Part shown: piece by piece, positions 36,704 through 44,802 of the stretch | Layout of the letters: each line of letters opens with the position of its first letter | How positions within the stretch are numbered: the first letter of the stretch is position 1 | Assembly: GCF_001038625.1 (NCBI RefSeq) | Contig: NZ_CP011803.1 | Location: forward strand, 2,604,001 to 2,668,000 | DNA length: 64,000 nucleotides | Reading direction: 5' to 3' | DNA from: Clostridium carboxidivorans P7 | GTDB lineage: Bacteria > Bacillota > Clostridia > Clostridiales > Clostridiaceae | The notes under the pieces: generated by a model | What the model saw: the letters and a program-made list of their open reading frames with translations, nothing else | Database searches by the model: none | What the model was told of the DNA's origin: nothing | Translations under genes and position numbers: made by a program

Positions 36704-38365
36704 TTAAAGATTAGTTTCTTTAAGATGTTGAGTTAACTTTATATTTTCATTGTAATCAACAGAACAATCTATTATAGCTGGAACCTTCTGTTCTAGTGCT
36801 TCCTTAAGTATTGGAACTAAATCTTCAGCCTTATTAATTCTATACCCTTTAAGGCCCATAGCTTCAGCATACTTTACAAAATCCGGATTTGTGAAATTTA
36901 TACAAGTAGATTCTCCAAAGCGCTCTTCCTGTTTCCATTTAATAAGTCCATAACTGCTATCATTAAATATTAAAGTGACAAAAGGAGTTCCTATTCTTAC
37001 AGCAGTTTCAAGTTCCTGGCTGTTCATCATAAATCCACCATCTCCTGTTACTGCAACAATTTTTTTATCAGGGTTAACTAGTTTTGCAGCTACTGCACCT
37101 GGTATTGCTATACCCATAGATGCAAATCCATTGGATATTATGCAGGTGTTTGGCTTTAAGCAGTGATAATGACGAGCAACCCACATTTTATGTGCTCCTA
37201 CATCTGAAATTACTATATCATCTTCTCCCATAACTTGCCTTAAATCATATAGTATTTTTTGAGGCTTCATAGGAAAACTTTTATCCTCTGCATAGCACTT
37301 ATATTCCTTCACTAAACTTTGTTTTATTTTTAACGCATAACTTGAATTCTCTTGCCTGCTTGAACGTCTTGTTATTTCATATAATGAATCTGAAATATCT
37401 CCAATGACCTCAACTAAAGGAGTATAACACTTATTTATTTCCGCTTTTTCCTCACTGATGTGTACTACTTCAATGGTACTCTTTGGATTCCACTTCTTTG
37501 GATCATATTCAATTAAATCATAACCCACTGCAATAACTAAATCCGCTTTTTCAATAATTCTATTAACATAATCTCTTTGAGTAAGTCCTATGCTCCAAAT
37601 TGAAAGAGAATGAGTATATGGTATTATTCCCTTTCCCATAAAAGTATTTGCAACTGGTATGTTTAATCTTTCCGCCATGTGTATCAATGCCGCACTGGCT
37701 TTATCACGAACAGCTCCATTTCCAGCCAATATAATTGGTTTTTTAGCCTTTGAAATAGCCACAGCTGCCTTTTCAATACTGCTATATGAAGCAAAACTTT
37801 TTTCTATTTCTCCATGTTTTATTGGTTCGCCTTCTGCGGGCATTGTAGCTATATTTTCAGGTAAATCTATATGAACAGCTCCTGGCTTTTCACTCATGGC
37901 CATTTTAAAGGCTTTTCTTACAATTTCAGGTGCTGTATCTGGTCTTACTACCTGCTTGTTCCATTTTGTCACCGGTGCAAACATTGCCACCAAATCCAAA
38001 TACTGATGGGATTCTATATGCATTCTATCTGTACCAGCCTGCCCAGTGATTGCCACGACAGGTGCTCCATCAAGATTAGCATCAGCTACTCCAGTCATAA
38101 GATTAGTTGCCCCTGGCCCCAAGGTTGAAAGACATACACCAGATTTTCCTGTTAATCTTCCATAGACATCTGCCATGAAGGCTGCTCCTTGTTCATGTCG
38201 TGTTGTAATAAATTTTATTGAAGAATTCTTTAATACATTCATAAATGCAATGTTTTCTTCTCCTGGTATTCCAAAAATATATTCCACATTTTCATTTTCA
38301 AGACATTTAACTATTAATTCAGATGTGCTCTTTTGTTTGTTATTTTCAATAATTGTCTTATCCAT
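36704..38365 (-). CDS. alsS: Acetolactate synthase, catabolic type
   Basis: 553 residues. ThDP-enzyme domains are in order: YIFGIPGEENIAFMNVLK near 35 with RHEQGAAFMAD (catalytic Glu), GPGATNLMTGVADAN, the central domain with ILAGNGAVRD, and the ThDP-Mg motif VTGDGGFMMNSQELETAVR near 440. The lack of a long FAD-type insertion and the FAD-free style fit AlsS (two pyruvate to 2-acetolactate). AAGGAG precedes the ATG. Remarkably, a cobalamin riboswitch and terminator lie directly upstream, and the cas operon directly downstream. Confidence 0.9.
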   Translation of the reverse strand: MDKTIIENNKQKSTSELIVKCLENENVEYIFGIPGEENIAFMNVLKNSSIKFITTRHEQGAAFMADVYGRLTGKSGVCLSTLGPGATNLMTGVADANLDGAPVVAITGQAGTDRMHIESHQYLDLVAMFAPVTKWNKQVVRPDTAPEIVRKAFKMAMSEKPGAVHIDLPENIATMPAEGEPIKHGEIEKSFASYSSIEKAAVAISKAKKPIILAGNGAVRDKASAALIHMAERLNIPVANTFMGKGIIPYTHSLSIWSIGLTQRDYVNRIIEKADLVIAVGYDLIEYDPKKWNPKSTIEVVHISEEKAEINKCYTPLVEVIGDISDSLYEITRRSSRQENSSYALKIKQSLVKEYKCYAEDKSFPMKPQKILYDLRQVMGEDDIVISDVGAHKMWVARHYHCLKPNTCIISNGFASMGIAIPGAVAAKLVNPDKKIVAVTGDGGFMMNSQELETAVRIGTPFVTLIFNDSSYGLIKWKQEERFGESTCINFTNPDFVKYAEAMGLKGYRINKAEDLVPILKEALEQKVPAIIDCSVDYNENIKLTQHLKETNL

Positions 38366-38429
38366 TTTAATTCTCCTTCATTTTTAAATGCTAATAATAA
38401 TTTAAAATAGAATTTTTAAATTGAATATC

Positions 38430-38464
38430 AAAAAACATGAAAAGAGAACCCTAGAGGTTCTCTT
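38430..38464 (-). terminator. Terminator of cobalamin riboswitch 2
   Basis: Perfect 9-bp stem AAGAGAACC / GGTTCTCTT, followed on the minus strand by TTCATGTTTTTT, between the aptamer and the alsS start 75 bases on. Confidence 0.85.
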
Positions 38465-38524
38465 GAAAATAACAAAATAAAATGCTTATACATAACTAAA
38501 CACCTATAACTTTGCAATTGTATA

Positions 38525-38735
38525 CATCTCCCCCTCCGAAAGAATCAACAAGATACTAGGCAGGTTTCCTGGCTCAGATTCATTTTACTCCCTTGTCTTC
38601 CCAGATAAAATTATCCAGTGACTCACTTATGAATAAGGTTTCATCATCCTCACAGTAGCGGCGGGCTGCAGTGGCTTTTCCACTTTCCCTTTTAACTTCC
38701 ATTTACAATTAATGGCAGCACCTAATACTATCAAT
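38525..38735 (-). promoter_or_regulatory. Cobalamin riboswitch 2 (alsS-cas)
   Basis: Plus-strand view: B12 box AGGCAGGTTTCCTGGCTCAG at 38558-38577, CTTGTCTTCCCAGA, TTATCCAGTGACTC, CAGTAGCGGCGGGCTGCAGT and CCACTTTCCC, closing TAATGGCAGCACCTAATA. Very similar to riboswitch 5 (59125-59315). A small hairpin with GGAGG in the loop follows the box. Reads toward alsS. Confidence 0.93.
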
Positions 38736-38761
38736 ATTAAATTTTCATTTTTAGTATATTA

Positions 38762-39757
38762 TTAAATATGTAAAAAGTCAACATCTTTACCACAAGCACT
38801 ATCTTGAATTTCAATATATTCTTCAAGCTGTTCTATAGAATCAGCAACCAATTCATATATAAGATATTTTGGATTAATAAAATCTATAACTTGCTGTATA
38901 TTTTTATCCTTAAAAGGTTTGTGGCAATCTATTTTAAAAACATGCATAAATACTTCTTCACTCAATGGATTTAAATCAAATTCTTTATTCTCCTTCTCTT
39001 TCTTCCTTATTTGAGACCTTACATATTCTCCTGATAGTGATGAATTAAGATGTATACCTTTTATTAGATTTTTTAAATCTCCAAGTTTCTTTACAGTATT
39101 TATTATATATTGAACTGCTTCTTTTTCATCCTTAAGATATAAATTTGTATTCATTAAATGAGATATATCAAGGATAAATCCTTTATTTTTATATTCAACT
39201 TCATTGAGCAATCTTAATGCAACTTTTTTATCAAGCATGGTAAATCCAGGCCACCACATATTTTCAAATAAAAGTTCTATATCTGTGTCCACCCCTTCAA
39301 ATGCCTGATTTATCAAATCAATTGCTGCATCTGCAATATCATTATCAGAATAAGTGAAATTATAATCGTAAGCATGCTCAACCTCCACATGAGCTACATG
39401 AAAAACCATGTACTTTACACCTATTTTAGCTGCAGCTTCAATTTCTTTTCTATAATGTTGTATCATAACTTTCCTACTATTACCTGAATAATATTGTTCT
39501 ATAATATCTTCAGTTTTAAATTGCCTCAAAAGTTCATTTTTATCACTTTTCCAAAAATCCAACCATGTAGGATAATATTTTAAATGTACCCCTTTAACTA
39601 TTCCTTTAGGAAGAATACTTTCTTCCCACATAATTGGATTTAAAAGTTCAACACCATCCATATTGTGTTTTTCCAAAAATTTTGTTATTTGGTCACTTTG
39701 AAAGTTAAATCTTTCAAGATCATAATTGTATGTAGACAAATTCATTAGCTTTAGCAT
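38762..39757 (-). CDS. TIM-barrel sugar-phosphate isomerase/epimerase-like protein
   Basis: 331 residues. Xylose-isomerase-like TIM barrel pattern: NMDGVELLNP, KYMVFHVAHVEVEHAYDYNF, IELLFENMWWPGF, KGFILDISHLMNTN and LIKGIHLNSSLSG carry the usual metal-binding Glu/His/Asp residues. Substrate unknown. GGGGGA precedes the start. It lies between riboswitches 3 and 2; riboswitch 3 is about 600 bases upstream across the ghost locus, so B12 control is possible but uncertain. Confidence 0.75.
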   Translation of the reverse strand: MLKLMNLSTYNYDLERFNFQSDQITKFLEKHNMDGVELLNPIMWEESILPKGIVKGVHLKYYPTWLDFWKSDKNELLRQFKTEDIIEQYYSGNSRKVMIQHYRKEIEAAAKIGVKYMVFHVAHVEVEHAYDYNFTYSDNDIADAAIDLINQAFEGVDTDIELLFENMWWPGFTMLDKKVALRLLNEVEYKNKGFILDISHLMNTNLYLKDEKEAVQYIINTVKKLGDLKNLIKGIHLNSSLSGEYVRSQIRKKEKENKEFDLNPLSEEVFMHVFKIDCHKPFKDKNIQQVIDFINPKYLIYELVADSIEQLEEYIEIQDSACGKDVDFLHI

Positions 39758-40264
39758 TTACATATCCCCCATTAATTAAATTTTCTTATTAAAATATCAG
39801 CTTTAAAAACATATCAAACAATTTTTATATTTAAATAGACTACCTTATAGTATATTGTATTTAAAACATACTATAAGATAGCCCTATGGTAATTTTTTAA
39901 AGAGAGAACTTTGTTGCTTATCCATTCTAATCTAGAATAACGGGCTAATCAATTCACTAGCCCATTATTTTATTTTTAAAACTGCAGTTCATAATGTTAA
40001 GCTAGGTAAAAATTTTTAATGAAGCAAATGTGCGATTTCATGGTATTTTAAACATTAATATTCATACAAAAACTATAAATAGCTAATGTATAAACTCTAC
40101 ATTACAAATTACAGTTTTTTTAATAAGTATATGATTTTTATTTATATATTTTATGCTTGCCTTTACATATCGTATCTAGGGGGTATTAATGCACCTAATA
40201 TTTTAAATATAAAGGCAAGTTTGACGGCTTATTGAACATTTTGATAATTTTTTATATAACAACA
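39758..40264 (-). other. Ghost of a DUF4430 locus (gene deleted)
   Basis: The stretch 39940-40230 has the same landmarks as the flanks of the DUF4430 gene at 46931-47773, in the same order: a GGGCTAAT-type hairpin (39942-39963, compare 46749-46776), a block with AGCTAGGTAAAAATTTTTAA then TGAAGCAA (compare 46810-46850), and the inverted repeat GCTTGCCTTTA...TAAAGGCAAG (40155-40220, compare 47877-47952). The gene that should lie between is missing. The rest (39758-39940) is AT-rich with no feature. Confidence 0.7.
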
Positions 40265-40291
40265 TAAAAAAGACCTTCTTTCGAAGGTCTT
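40265..40291 (-). terminator. Terminator of cobalamin riboswitch 3
   Basis: AAGACCTTC / GAAGGTCTT perfect stem around TTT, followed on the minus strand by TTTTTATG. Nearly identical hairpin at 48002-48027. Confidence 0.85.
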
Positions 40292-40359
40292 TAAATATAC
40301 GACACGAATACAGCTTTAGCTTAAAAAACTAAAATCATAATATCGCTCGATACTTATCT

Positions 40360-40555
40360 CTCCCTCCGAGAGCACTATATCCATAGAAACAGGTAGGTCT
40401 GCTGACTTAGAATCATCTTACTCCTCACACCTTCCCAAAGACTCATGCCTTCAGTGGTATATCGTGAGTTTCATCATCCTTACAGAAGCGGGGGCTGCAG
40501 CGGTTTTTCACCACTTTCCCTATTAATTTCCATTTAGGAAGCCTGCACTAAAATA
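40360..40555 (-). promoter_or_regulatory. Cobalamin riboswitch 3 (ghost locus / TIM barrel)
   Basis: Plus-strand view: B12 box CAGGTAGGTCTGCTGACTTA at 40390-40409, CACCTTCCCAAAGAC, CTTCAGTGG, CAGAAGCGGGGGCTGCAGCG, CCACTTTCCC and GGAAGCCTGCAC. Almost the same sequence as riboswitch 4. No intact DUF4430 gene follows; the first coding sequence is the TIM-barrel gene 600 bases on. Confidence 0.92.
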
Positions 40556-40702
40556 TTAATATTTTTGTAATTGTTTACACAACCATATTATATCTTTTTT
40601 CCTTATTTGTCAACAAGTGAAGATTTTATAAATGACTATTACTTATAAAACATGTTATAATAAACTCAAATAAAATTGTAATAAGAAGAAAGGTGGAGTT
40701 TA

Positions 40703-41275
40703 ATGAGCGAGCCTATTTCTAATAAATTTTTAACTTATGAACAATTTATAGCAGTAGCAGAAAGTATTAAAGATAATACCGGTCATGTAACAGAATACTC
40801 AAAAGGTAAGATATATTATTTTAGTCCTAATGCAAGACATGGTAAAACAATAAGAAATTTATGTAATATTCTAGAATCTAAACTGCCAATGAGCTGCGTA
40901 GTTACAAATGAAATGCATATCAAATTTACAGAAAATGAATATAGAATACCTGATATATCAGTTTTCTGTGGTAAAAGCATAAGAGAAAAAGCCGAAAATG
41001 ATTTATTATACTTAGAAACACCAAAGGTAGTATTTGAGGTATTCAGCGAATCTACAGAGGAAAATGATAGAGGCTATAAGATGAATTTGTATGCAGAAAA
41101 AGGAATAGAAGAATACTTAATTATTGATTATAAAAATAAATTAATAGAACAGTATTATTTGTATAACAGCTCTTACAAATTAAATAAGAAATATATGAAT
41201 GATGATGTATGTATTTTGCTATTATATCCCGATGTTAAGTTTATTACCAGTGAAGTATTTAAGCTTTTTATATAG
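40703..41275 (+). CDS. Uma2-family endonuclease-like protein (DUF820)
   Basis: 190 residues. Restriction-endonuclease-like pattern of Uma2 proteins: ENEYRIPDISVFCG near 85, LETPKVVFEVFSESTEENDR near 107 (catalytic Asp/Glu) and MNLYAEKGIEEYLIID near 130. AAAGGTGG precedes the ATG and TATAAT lies at 40656-40661. Function of the family is unclear; often in multiple copies in cyanobacteria, less often in clostridia. It is the only plus-strand gene between 27 and 64 kb. Confidence 0.88.
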   Translation: MSEPISNKFLTYEQFIAVAESIKDNTGHVTEYSKGKIYYFSPNARHGKTIRNLCNILESKLPMSCVVTNEMHIKFTENEYRIPDISVFCGKSIREKAENDLLYLETPKVVFEVFSESTEENDRGYKMNLYAEKGIEEYLIIDYKNKLIEQYYLYNSSYKLNKKYMNDDVCILLLYPDVKFITSEVFKLFI

Positions 41276-41285
41276 ATGATTACTC

Positions 41286-41326
41286 AAATGAGCTAAGTAT
41301 CTTTTCATACTTAGCTCATTTAATTT
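41286..41326. terminator. Bidirectional terminator between uma2 and the Big2/LRR gene
   Basis: Perfect 15-bp arms AAATGAGCTAAGTAT and ATACTTAGCTCATTT with a 6-base loop, followed by AATTTC on the plus strand and T-rich sequence on the minus strand. Confidence 0.8.
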
Positions 41327-41333
41327 CTATTAC

Positions 41334-44300
41334 TTATTTAATTGGTATGTCTATAGTATTAGAAATAGCCTTCATATTTTCCAAACTGTCACATGCAAAG
41401 GCTTTTAATGTGTACTTTCCTTCTGATGGAAGACTCATTCTTGCATCTAAAACTGAAAAATCTTCTTTTTTAATAGTCGTTTCACCACTTGCACATTTAA
41501 TTAGATTACCACTTTCATCATACAATGCTACTACTAATACAGCATATTGGTCTTTATCAGAATTATTTACTGCTTTTATTGATACTTTTGCATCATTTCC
41601 CAATTTTACTGATGAATCAGGGTTTTCATTAGTTATTCCTATTAATTTAGTATCATCCTTTGGATCTACTGTAACTGTACACTGTGCCTTTATATCTTTG
41701 TTATCATCCGATACTGCCGTTATTGTAGCTGTTCCTGCTTTTACTGCTGTTACCTTACCATTTGAATCTACTGTTGCTATTGATGTATCGCTACTTGTCC
41801 AAATTAAATTTTTATTTGCTGCATCCGTTGGGGTTATAGTTGCTTTAAGTTCTACTGTCTCTCCTTCTTTCAAGCTTGCACTTGTTTTATCTAACTCCAC
41901 TTTTGACACATCCACAAAAGATGCTGAATCTTTTACTGTTACAGTACAAAGTCCACTGCAGCTATCATCATCAGTTTTTGCATAAATATACGCAGTTCCC
42001 GGCTTAACTCCTGTTACTACACCGTCACTTGAAACTGCAGCCACATCATTATTTGTACTTCCCCATATAACCTTCTTGTCTGATGGAATTTTACTAGTAA
42101 TGGTTTTAGTTCCACCTGCCTTTATTAATACTTCTTCAGGTGACAGCTGACCATCCTTGCCACAAAGCACAACTGTAGAATCAGGATAACCTACATTTTT
42201 GGTGTTATCTTTAGTAAAGATTGTATCTCTTAAATCTAGTATTGAAAGATTGGTGCAGCCTTTAAAGCACCCACTCCCTAAATTTTTTAAGTCTTTTATA
42301 CTATTAGGAATTTTAACATATGACAGCGATGAACATCCTGAAAAGGCCAGATTTCCTATGCTTAAAATGGTACTTGGAATTTTTACATTAGTTAAGCTTT
42401 GGCAATTTGTAAAAGAAGATGACTGAATTTCTGTCATTCCTTCAGGTAAATTTATAGAAATCAAATTTATTTTTTTATTAGGCTTACTAGCAAATGCAAA
42501 TTGAAGTATTTTAAATATGCTTGAACACCCGCTAAAATCCAAACTTTTTGGTATTGTCCAATCAAAATTTAATCCTTTAACTCCACTATATGTTATACCT
42601 TTGTTATTAGACAAATTTATAGCTGATACTCCTTTTAGATTTTTCATTAGTGTCATATCAGGATCTGTAATGTTCGAATTAGACAAATCAATTGTTCCTG
42701 TAATAGCTGCCAAATCATCTTCCGTTAAATCTCCTGTATAATCACTGCCTTTTCCTGCTGCTGCTGCAAGCTTGCTTTTTAATGTTGGATTTGTAATATC
42801 TAAAGAATTTGCAGCTCTAACAGTAACAGTACAATTAGCTTTTAAAACTTCATTATCCTCTGAAACTACTGTTATATCTGCTGTTCCTGCTTTTACTCCT
42901 TTTACCACTCCATCTTTATCTACGGTTGCTACTGTTTCATCACTACTTTTCCATGTTACATTTTTATTGGTTGCATTTTCTGGAACTACAGTTGCTTTAA
43001 GTTCTAATACACTTCCTGCCTTTATGCTTTCAATACTTTTATCTAAGCTTATTCCTGTTACAGATACTGTTTGTGGAACATCTTTTGCAGTTACAGTAAC
43101 CGTACATTTAGCTGTTGCATTCTTATTATCCTCTGACATTACTGTTATATCTGCTGTCCCTGACTTTACTGCTGTTACTTTTCCATTTTCATCTACTGTT
43201 GCCATATCTTCATTACTGCTCTTCCATATTACATTTTTATTGGTTGCATTTTCTGGAGCTGCAGTTGCTTTAAGTTCTACCATATCTCCTTCCTTTAGGT
43301 CTGCACTAGTTTTATCTAAGCTTATTCCTGTTACAGCTATTGTTTGTGGATTATCCTTGGCAGTTACAGTAACATTACATATTCCACTGTAACTGTTATC
43401 CTCAGTTTTTGCATAAACATATGCAGTCCCTGGGTTAATCCCTGTTATCACACCTTCCTTTGAAACTGTAACTACATCAGTATTTGTGCTTCCCCATGTA
43501 ACATTTTTTTCTGATGGGATTTCAGAAGTAATTGTTTGATTTCCCCCTGTTTTTATTGATGTTTCTTTAAGTGACAGCTTACCATCCTGACCACAAAGTA
43601 AAGCTACTGAATCAGAACATCCTACATTTTTAATTTTATCTGCCGTAAAACTTGTATCTCTTAAGTCTAGTACAGCAAGATTAGTGCATCCTGAAAAGCA
43701 ATTATCTTCTAAGGTTTTTACATTATTAGGAATTCTAACATATGATAGTGATGTACAACCTTGAAAGGCAGTTTTTCTTATAGTTTCAACCGTATTTGGA
43801 ATTTTTATATTAGTTAAAGCTGTACACTTCAAAAAACAGCCGATAGGAATAGTTTCTATTCCTTCTGGTAAACTTATAGAAGTCAAATTATTGCACTCTG
43901 CAAAAGCAAACATGCCATCTCTTGAAGCTGGTGTGAACTTTATTCCTGTACACCCACTAAAATCCAGACTCTTTGCTGTTGTCCAATCAAAATAGTCTTT
44001 TTTAAATCCATTATAGGTTATAGCTGTATTGTTGGATAAATTAATAGCTGATACTCCTTTTAGATAGTTCATTAATGTCATATCACTATCTGTAATATCT
44101 GAATTAGAAAGATCAATTGTTCCCTTAATAGCTTCTAAGTCACCTTCCGTTAAATCTCCTGTATAATCACTGCCTTTTCCTACCGCTGCTACAAGCTTGC
44201 TTTTTAATGTTGAATTTGTAATATGTAACGAATTTGCAGCTCCAATAGTAACGCTACATTTAGCTGATAAAGTTTTATTATCCTCTGAAGCTGCTGTTAT

Positions 44301-44774
44301 ATCTGCTGTCCCCGCCTTTACTGCTGTTACTTTTCCATTTTCATCTACTGTTGCTATAGATGTATCACTACTTGCCCATATTACCTTTGTATTAGTTGCA
44401 TCCGTTGGAGTTACTGTTGCTTTAAGTTCTACTGTTTCTCCTTCTTTTAAACTTGCACTATTTTTATCCAAGCTTATTTCTGTTACATTTATAACAGCTT
44501 CTGTATCATTTTTTTCTACTGCATTTCCTCTATCCTGTGATGTTTGTGATTTATCATCAGTATCTTGTGACACTTGAACTTTCCCATTAGAATCTTCTGA
44601 TGCTTGTACGCTTTTCTTATCCTCTTGCGATACTTGCATTTCATTTTTTGCAGGACTTGCTGATAATGCAGCTTCTGCAAATATATTGTTATCTCCTAAT
44701 ATTCCTATTCCTGTAAACTGCATAGTGCATACCATAGAAATACAAACTAAAATTTTTATTTTCTTATTTATCAT
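41334..44774 (-). CDS. Secreted Big2 / leucine-rich-repeat surface protein
   Basis: 1146 residues with a signal peptide (KIKILVCISMVCTMQFTGIG). A Gln/Ser/Lys-rich stretch precedes the first bacterial Ig-like (Big2) domain (ITEISLDKNSASLKEGETVE near 95). BspA-type LRR_5 blocks lie near 185-390 and 655-870 (SGCTGIKF, AFQGCTSLSYVRIPNNVKTL). Four or so more Big2 units are marked by WKSSDETVATVD-like strands. The C-terminal 90 residues match the end of the toroid protein encoded just upstream (LKAFACDSLENM versus LKAFVWDSLENM). Third gene after riboswitch 4; likely an adhesion or scaffold partner. Confidence 0.85.
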   Translation of the reverse strand: MINKKIKILVCISMVCTMQFTGIGILGDNNIFAEAALSASPAKNEMQVSQEDKKSVQASEDSNGKVQVSQDTDDKSQTSQDRGNAVEKNDTEAVINVTEISLDKNSASLKEGETVELKATVTPTDATNTKVIWASSDTSIATVDENGKVTAVKAGTADITAASEDNKTLSAKCSVTIGAANSLHITNSTLKSKLVAAVGKGSDYTGDLTEGDLEAIKGTIDLSNSDITDSDMTLMNYLKGVSAINLSNNTAITYNGFKKDYFDWTTAKSLDFSGCTGIKFTPASRDGMFAFAECNNLTSISLPEGIETIPIGCFLKCTALTNIKIPNTVETIRKTAFQGCTSLSYVRIPNNVKTLEDNCFSGCTNLAVLDLRDTSFTADKIKNVGCSDSVALLCGQDGKLSLKETSIKTGGNQTITSEIPSEKNVTWGSTNTDVVTVSKEGVITGINPGTAYVYAKTEDNSYSGICNVTVTAKDNPQTIAVTGISLDKTSADLKEGDMVELKATAAPENATNKNVIWKSSNEDMATVDENGKVTAVKSGTADITVMSEDNKNATAKCTVTVTAKDVPQTVSVTGISLDKSIESIKAGSVLELKATVVPENATNKNVTWKSSDETVATVDKDGVVKGVKAGTADITVVSEDNEVLKANCTVTVRAANSLDITNPTLKSKLAAAAGKGSDYTGDLTEDDLAAITGTIDLSNSNITDPDMTLMKNLKGVSAINLSNNKGITYSGVKGLNFDWTIPKSLDFSGCSSIFKILQFAFASKPNKKINLISINLPEGMTEIQSSSFTNCQSLTNVKIPSTILSIGNLAFSGCSSLSYVKIPNSIKDLKNLGSGCFKGCTNLSILDLRDTIFTKDNTKNVGYPDSTVVLCGKDGQLSPEEVLIKAGGTKTITSKIPSDKKVIWGSTNNDVAAVSSDGVVTGVKPGTAYIYAKTDDDSCSGLCTVTVKDSASFVDVSKVELDKTSASLKEGETVELKATITPTDAANKNLIWTSSDTSIATVDSNGKVTAVKAGTATITAVSDDNKDIKAQCTVTVDPKDDTKLIGITNENPDSSVKLGNDAKVSIKAVNNSDKDQYAVLVVALYDESGNLIKCASGETTIKKEDFSVLDARMSLPSEGKYTLKAFACDSLENMKAISNTIDIPIK

Positions 44775-44802
44775 CTTTTCCTCCCCTAACTATACTTGTA
44801 TT

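Noticed and set aside
41347..43392. Long plus-strand frames opposite the Big2/LRR surface gene
   Set aside because: Low-complexity Ser/Val/Leu-rich translations without ribosome sites; they mirror the codon pattern of the repetitive minus-strand gene.
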